A DNA stretch of 60,479 bases from Nitrosomonadales bacterium (GCA_016199835.1 JACQFX010000029.1:1-60479), one strand, 5' to 3'; counted from the stretch's first letter, positions 31,691 to 40,693 are shown. The notes: generated by a model from the letters alone, not told the origin. Made by a program: numbers and translations.

Positions 31691-32047
31691 GACATGGTTA
31701 GATTCCAATTCAATTTTATATTTCCTTGCTTTGCACCAAGCTACTAATTTTGCCAATAGGGCTGCACGGTCATCTTCAGTTAGGTCTTTCTGATTTGTCC
31801 CAATCCATCTTAGGTAACTATCATAAATAATGAGGTCGATGTCTTTAGCTGCGAGTTCAAAATCTACTAGGGCGGTGCGACCGTCGTGCCGAATTGTGAT
31901 ATGACCACCGCGCCCACCGAATCGCGAACACCCAAACTTGCCGTCAATGCGACGCTGCCAATAGCTGCGCACCATGATCCAAACGACGAAAACTGCAAAA
32001 GCAGTGTTAATGACTGTGGGTACAGCTGACACTTGAGCGCAATCCAT
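31685..32047 (-). CDS. Cassette gene: membrane-anchored hypothetical protein
   Basis: 120 residues with an N-terminal transmembrane helix (TVINTAFAVFVVWIMVRSYW) and a soluble domain (ALVDFELAAKDIDLIIYDSY). No family recognised. Start ATG 32047 is chosen because it lies just outside attC 6, while the longer frame would begin inside the recombination site. The stop is provided by the attC core. Confidence 0.6.
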   Translation of the reverse strand: MDCAQVSAVPTVINTAFAVFVVWIMVRSYWQRRIDGKFGCSRFGGRGGHITIRHDGRTALVDFELAAKDIDLIIYDSYLRWIGTNQKDLTEDDRAALLAKLVAWCKARKYKIELESNHVA

Positions 32048-32052
32048 TGTGT

Positions 32053-32119
32053 GCCTAACGTTTGAATTCACCGGCCTGCGCGGCTTTTCGCGCAGGTCCG
32101 GTGGAATGATGGGTTAGCC
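32053..32119 (-). other. attC site 6
   Basis: GCCTAAC (32053-32059) and GTTAGCC (32113-32119) enclose inverted repeats TTCACCGGCCTGCGCG and CGCGCAGGTCCGGTGGAA with a GGCTTTT spacer. 67 bp. A different stem sequence from attC 1-5 but the same architecture. Confidence 0.9.
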
Positions 32120-32152
32120 CTATGTTACCGTTTGTCATAGACCCTGGTGCAT

Positions 32153-32635
32153 TCAGTCGATATACCAGTCCCAACGCACAGACGTAATTCGGCCTTCGTG
32201 TACCGAGAAAGTTACCGAATCTTCGCTCTCACCCGAGTAGTACGTAATTGCGTGATCGTTCTGCTCGGATGGTTTGCCTAGTACGTCAACTAGCCCCCGC
32301 ATGGACTCACCAATGTTCATATACCGAGGCAGCCTGGCACTTGGCTTCCGAACCTCAAGATAGATCGGCAGCCCGCTTGGATCGGATGCGAGGACGCCAA
32401 CATAAATGCCCATTTCAATGCCATCACAGGAGATGGTCTTGATTATGTCCGTCACGCTGGGCTCGTGCCGATTAGTGACCTTCTCCTCCACAACGGTTGT
32501 CGCAACCGGACAACCAAACCGAAACATTCGATCGCCAAGACTCATCAAGTCTGTAGGGCTAGACGGCAACGGATCGTGCGCACAGCCGAACAACGCGAGG
32601 AACGCAGCACCGAGGGCAATGCGAAGAGCGTTCAT
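32153..32635 (-). CDS. Cassette gene: predicted lipoprotein
   Basis: 160 residues from ATG 32635: signal peptide NALRIALGAAFLALFGC with lipobox LFGC, then a soluble domain (SLGDRMFRFGCPVATTVVEE). Family unknown. The ATG is 3 bp from the cassette boundary GTTAGCC at 32638-32644. It is the first cassette in the transcription direction, the position nearest to where an integron attI would be. Confidence 0.65.
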   Translation of the reverse strand: MNALRIALGAAFLALFGCAHDPLPSSPTDLMSLGDRMFRFGCPVATTVVEEKVTNRHEPSVTDIIKTISCDGIEMGIYVGVLASDPSGLPIYLEVRKPSARLPRYMNIGESMRGLVDVLGKPSEQNDHAITYYSGESEDSVTFSVHEGRITSVRWDWYID

Positions 32636-32636
32636 A

Positions 32637-32656
32637 GGGCTAACGTTAAGTAGCCC
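32637..32656. other. Right boundary of cassette array
   Basis: A palindrome GGGCTA / TAGCCC around ACGTTAAG. It contains the cassette core GTTAGCC (minus strand, 32644-32638), so it marks the recombination point where the array was joined to attI or another attC. No full attC or attI structure is recognisable on its right. Confidence 0.5.
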
Positions 32657-33206
32657 TCCTATTTGACGCAAAACATTGCATCAAACAGAGGCCTATTCGT
32701 TTATAAAAACTGTTAATCACAACAACTCCAACAACTTGGATTATTTTAGTACATCCTAAAATTTTCACATCCCCCATGATTCAGGCAATTAACTTGTCGT
32801 AGTCAGCATGGCTGCCGATCCAGAACCACTGCACTCCTTGGTCAACAGCAATCAACAAAATCCAATTAGCTGCCTGGATTAACAGGTTCTTCATTTCAAT
32901 CGGATAAGTATTTTTATCACACCACTTCTCGGAATATTGAAAACGCCAAACACCCCTTGCACGATTTCCCCCTTGGCGCAGGCCGCATTCTTTTCGGCCA
33001 TCGCTACACGGCGGACAATCTATCAGCAAGAAACCTTTCCGCACAAGCAGAAAAAAGGCCTATGCATTTTTCAGCAGGCCATGCTTCATGTGCGACGCAT
33101 ATATTCCAATTCGCAGCCCTGCTGAATTGCGCCTCCCGCTATGGGCGCATTGCGCCGCGCCGCGCTATCTACTATCCTTGCCGCCTGAAAACCAACCAGG
33201 AACGTC
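32657..33206. other. Gene-poor segment between array and map
   Basis: About 550 bp, AT-rich at the left. It should hold an integron integrase and attI if the array were complete. No frame encodes an integrase. It holds only the possible toxin fragment at 32781-32884 and otherwise nothing I can assign. Confidence 0.6.
32781..32884 (-). pseudogene. Possible RelE/HigB-like toxin C-terminal fragment
   Basis: The last 34 or so residues of a minus-strand frame end WILLIAVDQGVQWFWIGSHA followed by DYDKLIA. The GSHADYDKL ending resembles the C-terminus of HigB/RelE-superfamily toxins (FxGTHAxYDxI). The frame is open further upstream, but that part is not protein-like and no antitoxin gene is visible. 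Likely a decayed remnant. Confidence 0.3.
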
Positions 33207-34001
33207 ATGCCCGTCAGTATCAAGACCCCGCAGGAAATCGAAAAAATGCGCATCGCCGGACGTTTGGCCGGAGAGGTGCTGGACTACATCGCCCCATTCG
33301 TGCAGGCAGGAATCACCACCGAAGAGCTGGACAAGCTGTGCCACGATTACATGGTGGACATGCAGGGATGCGTCCCCGCGCCGCTGAATTACGCGCCACG
33401 CGGCCATGTGCCCTACCCCAAATCCATCTGCACTTCGATCAACCATCAGGTGTGTCACGGCGTGCCGGGCGACAAGAAACTCAAGAACGGCGACATCCTC
33501 AATATGGACATCACCACCATCAAGGATGGTTTCCACGGCGACACCAGCCGCATGTTCTATGTCGGCGAAGCTTCGATACAGGCAAAGCGCCTGTGCGAAT
33601 CCACCCACGAAGCAATGTGGCGCGGCATACGCATGATCCGGCCCGGCGCGCATCTGGGCGACATCGGCCATTCCATCCAGAGTTTCGCCGAGGGCCTGGG
33701 TTACAGTGTGGTGCGCGAATTCTGCGGCCACGGCATAGGCCACAATTTCCACGAGGAACCGCAAGTGCTGCACTACGGCAAACCGCATACCGGACTCAAG
33801 CTGGAAGCGGGCATGATCTTCACGGTCGAGCCCATGATTAACGCGGGCAAGCGCGACATCAAGCAACTCGGCGATGGCTGGACGGTGGTGACCAAGGATC
33901 ACTCGCTCTCGGCGCAGTGGGAACACACGGTGCTGGTCACTGCGGACGGGTTTGAAGTGCTGACGGTTTCTGCCGGTTCGCCGCCTCCACCACCTGTTTA
34001 A
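33207..34001 (+). CDS. map: Type I methionine aminopeptidase
   Basis: 264 residues. Removes the initiator Met from nascent proteins with two metal ions. Visible ligands are in NMDITTIKDGFHGDTSRMF (two Asp), CGHGIGHNFHEEP (His), TVEPMIN (Glu) and QWEHTVLV (Glu). Normal length with a short C-terminal Pro tail. Six bp before glnD, the common map-glnD order, so probably one operon. Confidence 0.97.
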   Translation: MPVSIKTPQEIEKMRIAGRLAGEVLDYIAPFVQAGITTEELDKLCHDYMVDMQGCVPAPLNYAPRGHVPYPKSICTSINHQVCHGVPGDKKLKNGDILNMDITTIKDGFHGDTSRMFYVGEASIQAKRLCESTHEAMWRGIRMIRPGAHLGDIGHSIQSFAEGLGYSVVREFCGHGIGHNFHEEPQVLHYGKPHTGLKLEAGMIFTVEPMINAGKRDIKQLGDGWTVVTKDHSLSAQWEHTVLVTADGFEVLTVSAGSPPPPPV

Positions 34002-34007
34002 TTCATC

Positions 34008-36548
34008 ATGCAAACCGTAGCCGATATCCGCCAGAGCTTGCGCGCGGCACGCCTTGCGTTGCAACAGAATTTCGCGCTGCATCCTCATCCGCAACGCCAG
34101 ATGCATGCCCACTCCAAAGTGGTGGACGATCATTTGCGCAGCGTATGGAAGATGCTCGACATGCCTGCCGGGCTGGCGCTGGTGGCCGTGGGCGGCTACG
34201 GGCGCAAGGAACTGTTCCCCCATTCGGACATAGACCTGCTTATCCTGTTGCCGCAGCAGCCGGACGAGGCTTTGCAGCAGCGCCTGCAGGAACTGGTAGG
34301 CGTGCTATGGGACATCGGGCTGGAGGTCGGCCACAGCATCCGCACCGTGGGCGACTGCATGGCCGAATCCTCGGATGTGACGGTGCAGACCAATCTGCTG
34401 GAAGCGCGCCTGATCACCGGCAGCCGCAGGCTGTTCGCCGAAATGCGCGAAGCGCTGAGCGAGCACCTGGGCTGCCGCGCTTTCTATCTCGCCAAGGTGC
34501 ATGAACAGGAACAGCGCCATGCGCGTTTCGTGGATACGGATTTCAATCTCGAGCCCAATCTCAAGGAAAGCCCCGGCGGGCTGCGCGATTTGCAGTCCGT
34601 GCTGTGGATCGCCCGGGCCAGCGGCTTCGGCGGCACCTTGCGCAAACTTGCCGAAGCGGGCCTGATCACCGCACAGGAGGCGCGCAGGTTCGTGCATATC
34701 GAAGCTTTTCTGCAAACCCTGCGCATCCGCCTGCATTACATCGCCAGGCGCCGCGAAGACCGTTTGCTGTTTGACTATCAGACCGAACTGGCGGAACAGA
34801 TGCACATCGCCGCGACGGAAACGCGCCGCACCAGCGAACACCTGATGCAGAGTTACTACCGTGCCAAACGTGCCGTGCTGATGCTCAATGCCGTGCTGCT
34901 GCAAAACCTGCGCGCCAACCTGTTTCCGGAAGAGGCCGAGATGCGCCCGCTCAACGAACGTTTCGCGGCGCGCGGCGACCGGCTTGAGGCGCGCGACGAG
35001 CAACTGTTCGAACGCGAGCCCTCCGCCATCCTCGAAAGTTTTTTGCTGATGGAGCAGCACCCGGAGCTGGTCGGCTTCTCCGCGCCGACCATGCGTGCAA
35101 TGTGGCGCGCGCGCCTCAGCGTCAATGCCGCGTTCCGCCGCGATCCGAAGAACCGCGCCCTGTTCATGCAGATCATGCGCCAGCCGCAGGGCATCACCCA
35201 CGTGCTGCGGCGCATGAACCGGCACGGCATACTCGGCCGCTACATTCCCGCCTTCGGGCGCATCATCGGCCAGATGCAGCACGACCTGATCCACGTCTAT
35301 ACCGTGGACGAGCACATCCTGATGGTGGTGCACAACCTGCGCTGCTTCACGCTGGAAAAACATGCGCATGAATTTCCCCTGTGCAGCAAACTGATCAAGG
35401 ATTTTGCCCGACCCGAGATACTGTACATCGCCGGCTTGTTCCACGACATCGCCAAGGGGCGCGGCGGCGACCACGCCCTCAAGGGCCGCCCCGACGCCGC
35501 GCGCTTCTGCAAGCAGCACGGCCTGATGCGCGAGGACAGCGAATTGGTAGTGTGGCTGGTGGAACATCACCTCGACTTTTCCACCACCGCGCAAACCAAA
35601 GACTTGTCGGACCAGGATGTGATCGCCGCCTTCGCCGCGAATATCCCCAACGACCGCCATCTGACCGCGCTGTATCTGCTCACCGTAGCCGACATCCGAG
35701 CTACCAGTCCGAAGATATGGAACGCGTGGAAGGGCAAGCTGCTGGAAGACCTGTTCCATCTGACGCGGCGCTTCATGACCGGCGGCAAGGTCGCCGACCT
35801 GGTCGGCGAAATCCGCGCGCGCACGCGCGAACAACTCAACCTGTACGCCATCGCCCCGGAAGTGCATGAGCTGATGTGGGCGCAGCTCGACGCGGAATAT
35901 TTCCTGCATCACGAGCCGCACGAGATCGCCTGGCACACGCGCCAGTTGGCGCATCGCGTCAACAGCGAAGCGCCTGTCGTCAAAGCGCGCCTGGCGCGCA
36001 TCGGCGAGGGCATACAGGTCATGGTGTATTGCACCGACCGCCCCTACCTGTTCGCGCGTATATGCAATTTCTTCGCGCGCATCCATTACAACATCATGGA
36101 AGCCAAGATACACACCACCCAGCACGGCTACGCGCTGGACAGTTTCCTGGTGATGGATGCGAGCAACAGCAAGACCCCGTACCGCGACGTGATGAGCTAC
36201 ATCGAACACGAACTCGCGCAACAGGTCAGCCGTGCGGAACCGCTATCCGCGCCGCACGCGGCAGGCCGCATCAGCCGCCAGCTCAAGCACTTCCCCATTA
36301 CCCCCGAAGCCCGCATCAGCACCGACGAAAAAGGCCGCCACGTACTCTCCGTCGTCGCGGGCGACCGACCGGGACTGCTGGCGCGCATCGCGCATGTCCT
36401 GGCGCGCCACCACATCGACCTGCGCAACGCCAAGATCAACACGCTGGGCGCACGCGCCGAAGATACTTTCTGGATCGCCGGCGAAACGCTGGAACAGCCT
36501 CAGGCGGTGGAAGAATTGCGGGAAGAGCTGCTGCGGCAGGTAGCCTGA
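34008..36548 (+). CDS. glnD: Bifunctional PII uridylyltransferase/uridylyl-removing enzyme
   Basis: 846 residues. Senses glutamine and modifies PII signal proteins. Nucleotidyltransferase site GGYGRKELFPHSDIDLLILL (about 64-83), GlnD-specific PGGLRDLQSVLWIA, HD hydrolase site FHDIAKGRGGDH (about 480), and two C-terminal ACT domains (DRPYLFARICNFFARIHYNI and DRPGLLARIAHVLARHHIDL). Full length. Indicates PII-based nitrogen control. A GC-rich inverted repeat just past the stop (36553-36580) may end the transcript. Confidence 0.97.
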   Translation: MQTVADIRQSLRAARLALQQNFALHPHPQRQMHAHSKVVDDHLRSVWKMLDMPAGLALVAVGGYGRKELFPHSDIDLLILLPQQPDEALQQRLQELVGVLWDIGLEVGHSIRTVGDCMAESSDVTVQTNLLEARLITGSRRLFAEMREALSEHLGCRAFYLAKVHEQEQRHARFVDTDFNLEPNLKESPGGLRDLQSVLWIARASGFGGTLRKLAEAGLITAQEARRFVHIEAFLQTLRIRLHYIARRREDRLLFDYQTELAEQMHIAATETRRTSEHLMQSYYRAKRAVLMLNAVLLQNLRANLFPEEAEMRPLNERFAARGDRLEARDEQLFEREPSAILESFLLMEQHPELVGFSAPTMRAMWRARLSVNAAFRRDPKNRALFMQIMRQPQGITHVLRRMNRHGILGRYIPAFGRIIGQMQHDLIHVYTVDEHILMVVHNLRCFTLEKHAHEFPLCSKLIKDFARPEILYIAGLFHDIAKGRGGDHALKGRPDAARFCKQHGLMREDSELVVWLVEHHLDFSTTAQTKDLSDQDVIAAFAANIPNDRHLTALYLLTVADIRATSPKIWNAWKGKLLEDLFHLTRRFMTGGKVADLVGEIRARTREQLNLYAIAPEVHELMWAQLDAEYFLHHEPHEIAWHTRQLAHRVNSEAPVVKARLARIGEGIQVMVYCTDRPYLFARICNFFARIHYNIMEAKIHTTQHGYALDSFLVMDASNSKTPYRDVMSYIEHELAQQVSRAEPLSAPHAAGRISRQLKHFPITPEARISTDEKGRHVLSVVAGDRPGLLARIAHVLARHHIDLRNAKINTLGARAEDTFWIAGETLEQPQAVEELREELLRQVA

Positions 36549-36678
36549 GTCCCGGCACCGGAGCGGCGGCGCCCCGGTGGATGTCAAACCATAAAGTACC
36601 ACGCTTCTTGCCACCTTATCGGCCAGTAAGATTCCCCCTGCCGCGATTACACTTTGCTCAACTTGTACAAAGGAGCAA

Positions 36679-36885
36679 ATGATGTTGACCCTGATCGTTG
36701 AAGGCATACCAGTGATCAAGCTGCAAAGGAAATCCGAGATACCTTCGCGTCAGGGCGATGAATCCTGGCTGGTAATCGATGACCATCGCAGGATGGTCGC
36801 CTTTTATTCACCGGAGCCACCGAACGGGCGCCATGCAAAAAACCCGCCACGGCAATCTTCCATATCAGCGACTCTTGCGTCCTGA
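36679..36885 (+). CDS. Small hypothetical protein
   Basis: 68 residues from ATG 36679, preceded by a strong AAGGAG 6 nt away. Beginning MMLTLIVEGIPVIKLQRK, with a plausible beta-rich core (DESWLVIDDHRRMVAFYS) and a Pro-rich tail. No family recognised. It sits alone between glnD and the exporter gene. The ribosome site is the main support. Confidence 0.4.
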   Translation: MMLTLIVEGIPVIKLQRKSEIPSRQGDESWLVIDDHRRMVAFYSPEPPNGRHAKNPPRQSSISATLAS

Positions 36886-36908
36886 TACGAAATATCGCAT
36901 GGCGTCCA

Positions 36909-37796
36909 TCACCTGCCGCGCACCCGCACATACGCCAGCCATTGCGCGCCCCAGCGATGCAGACACAGGCCGGACAGGATGCTGGCCGTGCCCAGCCAGA
37001 CTTGCGGCAGCACCGCTTCGTTGTTCAGCCCGTGTCCCAGCAATAAAGCCAGCACGGGCGTAATCAGCGTGATCAGCGCGATATGCCCCGCCTCCATATG
37101 CTTGATCATGTAGTAGTACAACGCGAACCCCAGCACCGAACCGAACACGCCCAGATACATGGTTGCGGCCACCGCGCGTTGCGGCAGCGCTGCGGGCAGA
37201 TGCCCGTCGGCCAGCCACCACGCCGCGAAGAACAGCGGCAAGGCAACGATCAGGCTGCCCAGCGTCGTTGCCAGCGGCGGGCTGTCATCGCCGATGCGCT
37301 TGAGCCACACCAGTCCCAGCGACTGGAGCAACACCGCGACGAACAATGCCGCCACCCCTGAGCCCGCACCGGCCCCCAGGCCGAGACCGCCGCGAAACAC
37401 CAGGAACAATCCGAACAGCCCCAGCAACATGCCCGTCAGCTTGCTGGCCGTAACCTCCTCCTTCAGCCACATCGCCGCGCCCAGGCTGGTCAGCAGCGGC
37501 GATAAGCCGAACAGCACCGAAATCATGCCCGAGCTGACGAATTGCGATGACCAGTAGGTCAATGCCATCGCGCCAAACATGCTCAATCCGCTGACCAGAT
37601 AAGCCTGCCATGCCCTGCGGTGCAGCGGAAATTCCGCGCCCAGCAGCGCCAGCAACACCGCGCATACCACCGTACCGACGGCCATGCGCGACAACACCGC
37701 AAAGCTGAAGCCGACGCCCAACGCGCTCCATTTGATGGCCAGCGGCGTAGTGGACCAAATCAGGATCACCGAAACAAAAGCGGCAGGCAGTGACAT
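36909..37796 (-). CDS. EamA/DMT-family transporter
   Basis: 295 residues with ten predicted transmembrane helices in two EamA halves (FVSVILIWSTTPLAIKWSAL at the start; LGVFGSVLGFALYYYMIKHM in the second half; LITPVLALLLGHGLNNE). Members export amino acids or metabolites; the substrate cannot be told from sequence. It lies downstream of a separate promoter-terminator unit (38060-37864), which could control it by attenuation. Confidence 0.9.
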   Translation of the reverse strand: MSLPAAFVSVILIWSTTPLAIKWSALGVGFSFAVLSRMAVGTVVCAVLLALLGAEFPLHRRAWQAYLVSGLSMFGAMALTYWSSQFVSSGMISVLFGLSPLLTSLGAAMWLKEEVTASKLTGMLLGLFGLFLVFRGGLGLGAGAGSGVAALFVAVLLQSLGLVWLKRIGDDSPPLATTLGSLIVALPLFFAAWWLADGHLPAALPQRAVAATMYLGVFGSVLGFALYYYMIKHMEAGHIALITLITPVLALLLGHGLNNEAVLPQVWLGTASILSGLCLHRWGAQWLAYVRVRGR

Positions 37797-37828
37797 GTTT
37801 TTCTCCCAGGCTCATACGCGACATCCCG

Positions 37829-37859
37829 GTTCGCCCCGAACCTGTCGAAAGGACGAACC
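37829..37859. repeat. Dispersed repeat copy
   Basis: GGTTCGCCCCGAACCTGTCG followed by AAAGGACGAACC, an imperfect inverted repeat of the same family as the insertion in alaS. It lies in the leader of the EamA gene. Confidence 0.75.
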
Positions 37860-37863
37860 ACAC

Positions 37864-37897
37864 AAACAAAAAGGCCACAGAGGTTTTCTGTGGCCTT
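37864..37897 (-). terminator. Intrinsic terminator before the EamA gene
   Basis: An 11-bp perfect stem (AAGGCCACAGA / TCTGTGGCCTT) with a 5-nt loop; on the minus strand it is followed by TTTTTGTTTG. It lies 68 bp upstream of the EamA start and downstream of a consensus promoter. Confidence 0.85.
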
Positions 37898-38025
37898 GCG
37901 AAAGTTATTGCTGATTATAGCGAACCGCTAACTCTCCAGACCACCTTGCGTAAAGCGCCATACTGCGCGCAGGTTTGCGCACAGGCGGATATGGACGGGA
38001 TGCATGGAATGGAAGGTATTCATGG
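37865..38025 (-). ncRNA. Predicted leader RNA or sRNA of about 160 nt
   Basis: A transcript predicted from the promoter at 38060-38032 to the terminator at 37897-37864. It contains a 31-codon ORF (ATG 38023 to TAG 37928, beginning MNTFHSMHPVHIRLC) that would be leaderless. There are no runs of one amino acid as in classical attenuation peptides. It is either a free small RNA/peptide gene or a leader controlling the EamA exporter. No known RNA family is recognised. Confidence 0.4.
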
Positions 38026-38031
38026 CAGGGG

Positions 38032-38060
38032 ATTATCCGGAACAGGCCGGGCAGTGTCAA
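38032..38060 (-). promoter_or_regulatory. Strong sigma-70 promoter
   Basis: Minus-strand TTGACA (38060-38055), 17-bp spacer, GATAAT (38037-38032). Near-perfect consensus with no annotated gene directly after it other than the 31-codon ORF. Confidence 0.7.
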
Positions 38061-38157
38061 TCGCCCGCCAGAGGACAATTTTATAATTCGACAGGGCAGG
38101 CAAATAGCTCTGGCTATAACCAGATGAGGCGGCAGGCAAGCGCGATACCTTCCGCAT

Positions 38158-38182
38158 AAAAAAGGCGGGCAAGATGCCCGCC
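38158..38182 (-). terminator. Intrinsic terminator of the coiled-coil gene
   Basis: Stem GGCGGGCA / TGCCCGCC with a 3-nt loop, followed on the minus strand by six T. It lies 40 bp after the stop of the gene at 38222-40444. Confidence 0.85.
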
Positions 38183-38221
38183 CGCAAATGGCCGATTTGT
38201 CGGCCTTCCCCGCCAGGCCGG

Positions 38222-40444
38222 CTATCCGGCCTTCCCCTGTGTGTTCGGGCGAACTTGTGCTGCGCCGTGTATCTCGCCTTGTGCGGCCTGGCTCATGGCC
38301 GATGCGGACGGAAACAGGATAGGTGCCAGCAGCATCGCAAACCCGGACAGCATCGAAGCCAGCAGTGAAACCTGGACTACCGTGCTGCTCCGCCCCAGCC
38401 TGCGCAACTTGCCGAGCAGCCGCATGGTCTCCACTTCAGCCGACCCGGTTCGCAACGTGGCGCTCTCGTCCTGCCGTGCAGCCTCCTGCAATGCCGCGTG
38501 CAGGCGTTCTTCCGTAGTGCAGCGTGATTGCGCCAGCTCGAGATTCAATTGCTCTATACGCACATTTTCATCGGCCAGTTGTCTGGCTTGTTGCAAGGCG
38601 GCGATCTGCTGGCGCACCAGCATCGTGGCCCATGCTTCGGCCTGCAATCTTTCATTCTCCAGTTGCTCCGCCTTGCGCTCGGACTCGACGCGCAGCTTCG
38701 CCATATTCAATGCGCGGCGCTCCGCGCGCTCCCTGACCTGGGCGGCAGCGATGGCTTCTTCCGCCGCTTGCAACCGCGCTGCCAGCGCTGCACTAGCGCG
38801 CTGTTCACGCACGATGCATTCCTGGTCCGCGTCTATCGCACGCTGCTCGATCTCTATGCGCGCCTCGATTTCCGCCACGGCTTCCTGCTCAACCCGGTCA
38901 CGTTCCTCTGCCAGTAATGTCGCCTGCTGTGCTGCGGCCACACGCTGACGCGCCGATGTCGCGGCCTGCGCCTCGGCCTCGGCACGCAACTTGTCCATGT
39001 TCAGGGAACGCGCGTCGAGTTCTTCGTTGGCCTTGGCCGCTGCCAACATCGCTTCTGTCGCGTGCAATTTTTCCGCCGCGATTTCCTGGGCACGCGCTTC
39101 CAGAATTATGCATTCGTTGTCAGCCTCGATCAGGCGCATCTCGGTTTCCATGCGCGCTTCTATCCCGGCCAGCGCCTGCATCTCGGCATGCAGGCGGATC
39201 TGCGTCGCCCGCGTGAGCTCTTCATCCAGTGTGCGGCAGAGTTGCGCGGCAGCGCTCGCTTCCTGCTCCACCGCGATGCGTTCGTTGGCCGCAGCGATCG
39301 CCGCATTCACGGCTGCCAGTTTTTCTTCTTCCGCCTGACGCGCAACGGCAGCCAGCGCTGCCTGTTGTTGCGCGGCTTCCGCCCGTTGTTGCTCCGCCAC
39401 CAGACGCACGCGCATATCCTGCACCGTGGAATCGTCAGCCAGCAAGCTGGCCTGCCGTGCCAGCGCCAGCTCCTGTTCCAGCACCCTCTTTTCTTCCGCG
39501 ACCAGTTTGGCGCGCGCTGCCACTTCCTCGCGCTGCCGCGCTGCCGCGATGGCTGCCGACTCGGCCTGCGATTGCAATTCGATCGCATGTGTGGCGAGCA
39601 TTTCATGTTCCGCGCGTTGCTGTGCCAAAGCTATCAGCTTGCGCTCGGCCAGCACCTTGTCCTGTGCCGCTTGCGCCGCCAGGGTTTCCTGTTCCAGACG
39701 GATGCCTGCTTCCTGTTCGACCTGGCGCAACGCAGCATTGGCTTCTTCCATCTGGCGGATCGCCTGTTGCTCGGCATCGATGTGCGCAGTCAGCAGCGCC
39801 GCTCGCTCCTGTTCGACGCGCAGCCTGTATTCGACCGAGATTTTTTCCTGGCGCTCACTTTGCGCATTTGCCATGGCCGCCTCGGCAGCTTCGCATTCCA
39901 GCGCGATACGTGCGGCGATCTCGGCCTGCGCCTGCTGTTCCGCCTCGATTCTTTGCCGCGCGTATTCGGCGGCCTTGCGCTCCGCCTCGACATTTTCCTG
40001 TGCGACCTTTTCCGCTTCATGCTCGGCAGCAATGCGCGCCTGGCTTTCCGCGAGCGCTGCGGTTTCGGCGCACACACGGGCTTGCACCGCTTCGTCCGCT
40101 GCCGCCTCGGCGATCGCTCTGGCATCGGCCAGCGCCATGGCTTCCCTGCCGGCGTTCAACCTGTCTTGCATGGCTTGCGCCACCGTCGCATCGGACCTGG
40201 CTTTATCCTGTTCCAGCGTCGTCACTTCGGGTTCAAGCCCTGCGTGCGCGGTCTGTTGCGTTGCATGCACCTTTGCTTCAGCCATGGCGCGCGCGTGTTC
40301 TTCCACGCGCATCCGTGCCTGCACCGCAAGCTGCGCTTCGATCTCCGCTTCCATTCGCGCGCGCGCTTCCTGTATGGCCGCAGCCCCGGCAGGGTTGTCT
40401 TCCGCCGCTGAGCCGATCAGATGGATGTGTTCTTGTACAGACAT
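38222..40444 (-). CDS. Large Ala/Glu-rich coiled-coil protein with C-terminal membrane anchor
   Basis: 740 residues from ATG 40444 (MSVQEHIHLIGSAAE). Residues from about 25 to 665 are almost unbroken charged, Ala-rich helix with repeating motifs such as EARARMEAEIEAQLA and AAEYARQRIEAEQQAQAEIA, predicted long coiled coil. One transmembrane helix near the end (VSLLASMLSGFAMLLAPILF), then a short tail. No signal peptide, so the rod is probably cytoplasmic and tail-anchored in the inner membrane. No family assigned. Divergent from the secretion ATPase gene at 40694; a functional link is inferred only from position. Confidence 0.85.
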   Translation of the reverse strand: MSVQEHIHLIGSAAEDNPAGAAAIQEARARMEAEIEAQLAVQARMRVEEHARAMAEAKVHATQQTAHAGLEPEVTTLEQDKARSDATVAQAMQDRLNAGREAMALADARAIAEAAADEAVQARVCAETAALAESQARIAAEHEAEKVAQENVEAERKAAEYARQRIEAEQQAQAEIAARIALECEAAEAAMANAQSERQEKISVEYRLRVEQERAALLTAHIDAEQQAIRQMEEANAALRQVEQEAGIRLEQETLAAQAAQDKVLAERKLIALAQQRAEHEMLATHAIELQSQAESAAIAAARQREEVAARAKLVAEEKRVLEQELALARQASLLADDSTVQDMRVRLVAEQQRAEAAQQQAALAAVARQAEEEKLAAVNAAIAAANERIAVEQEASAAAQLCRTLDEELTRATQIRLHAEMQALAGIEARMETEMRLIEADNECIILEARAQEIAAEKLHATEAMLAAAKANEELDARSLNMDKLRAEAEAQAATSARQRVAAAQQATLLAEERDRVEQEAVAEIEARIEIEQRAIDADQECIVREQRASAALAARLQAAEEAIAAAQVRERAERRALNMAKLRVESERKAEQLENERLQAEAWATMLVRQQIAALQQARQLADENVRIEQLNLELAQSRCTTEERLHAALQEAARQDESATLRTGSAEVETMRLLGKLRRLGRSSTVVQVSLLASMLSGFAMLLAPILFPSASAMSQAAQGEIHGAAQVRPNTQGKAG

Positions 40445-40637
40445 GTTCCGCCCCGTTCGCAATTTTCCAGATGCACTGGCACTGGATGCACAATAACAGT
40501 TCGCCGGCCTGGGCAAGGACGGAATAACGGGCAGAAAACCGGCTATTTGCAATGCCGATTATGGTGTCGTGTAAGGCACTTTCCTACATGGCTCCGGAAT
40601 TATTTCCAGCAGCGATCGCATGGTCTGTGTTTTCTGG

Positions 40638-40666
40638 TTGAGCCCAACGCTCGATACCGTTATAGT
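40638..40666 (+). promoter_or_regulatory. Promoter of the GspE/PilB-like gene
   Basis: TTGAGC (40638-40643), 17-bp spacer, TATAGT (40661-40666), 27 bp before ATG 40694. Confidence 0.55.
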
Positions 40667-40693
40667 CGTCCAACCCAATCAAGGAACGGCTCC

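Noticed and set aside
29643-32119. Repeated palindromic units considered as a CRISPR array or REP cluster
   Set aside because: Spacing is gene-sized and irregular, and the units carry GTTRRRY/RYYYAAC ends at gene borders; they are attC sites.
32657-33206. Integron integrase gene expected next to the array
   Set aside because: No frame in this gap shows tyrosine recombinase motifs; the integrase at 1107-2375 is a P4-type island integrase, not IntI.
37864-38060. 6S RNA
   Set aside because: Length is near, but the 5' and 3' ends do not pair and no central open-promoter-like bubble is evident.
39062-40527. Several long plus-strand frames
   Set aside because: They are shadows of the repetitive Ala/Glu coiled-coil gene on the other strand; the compositions are typical of antisense to Ala/Arg-rich helix.
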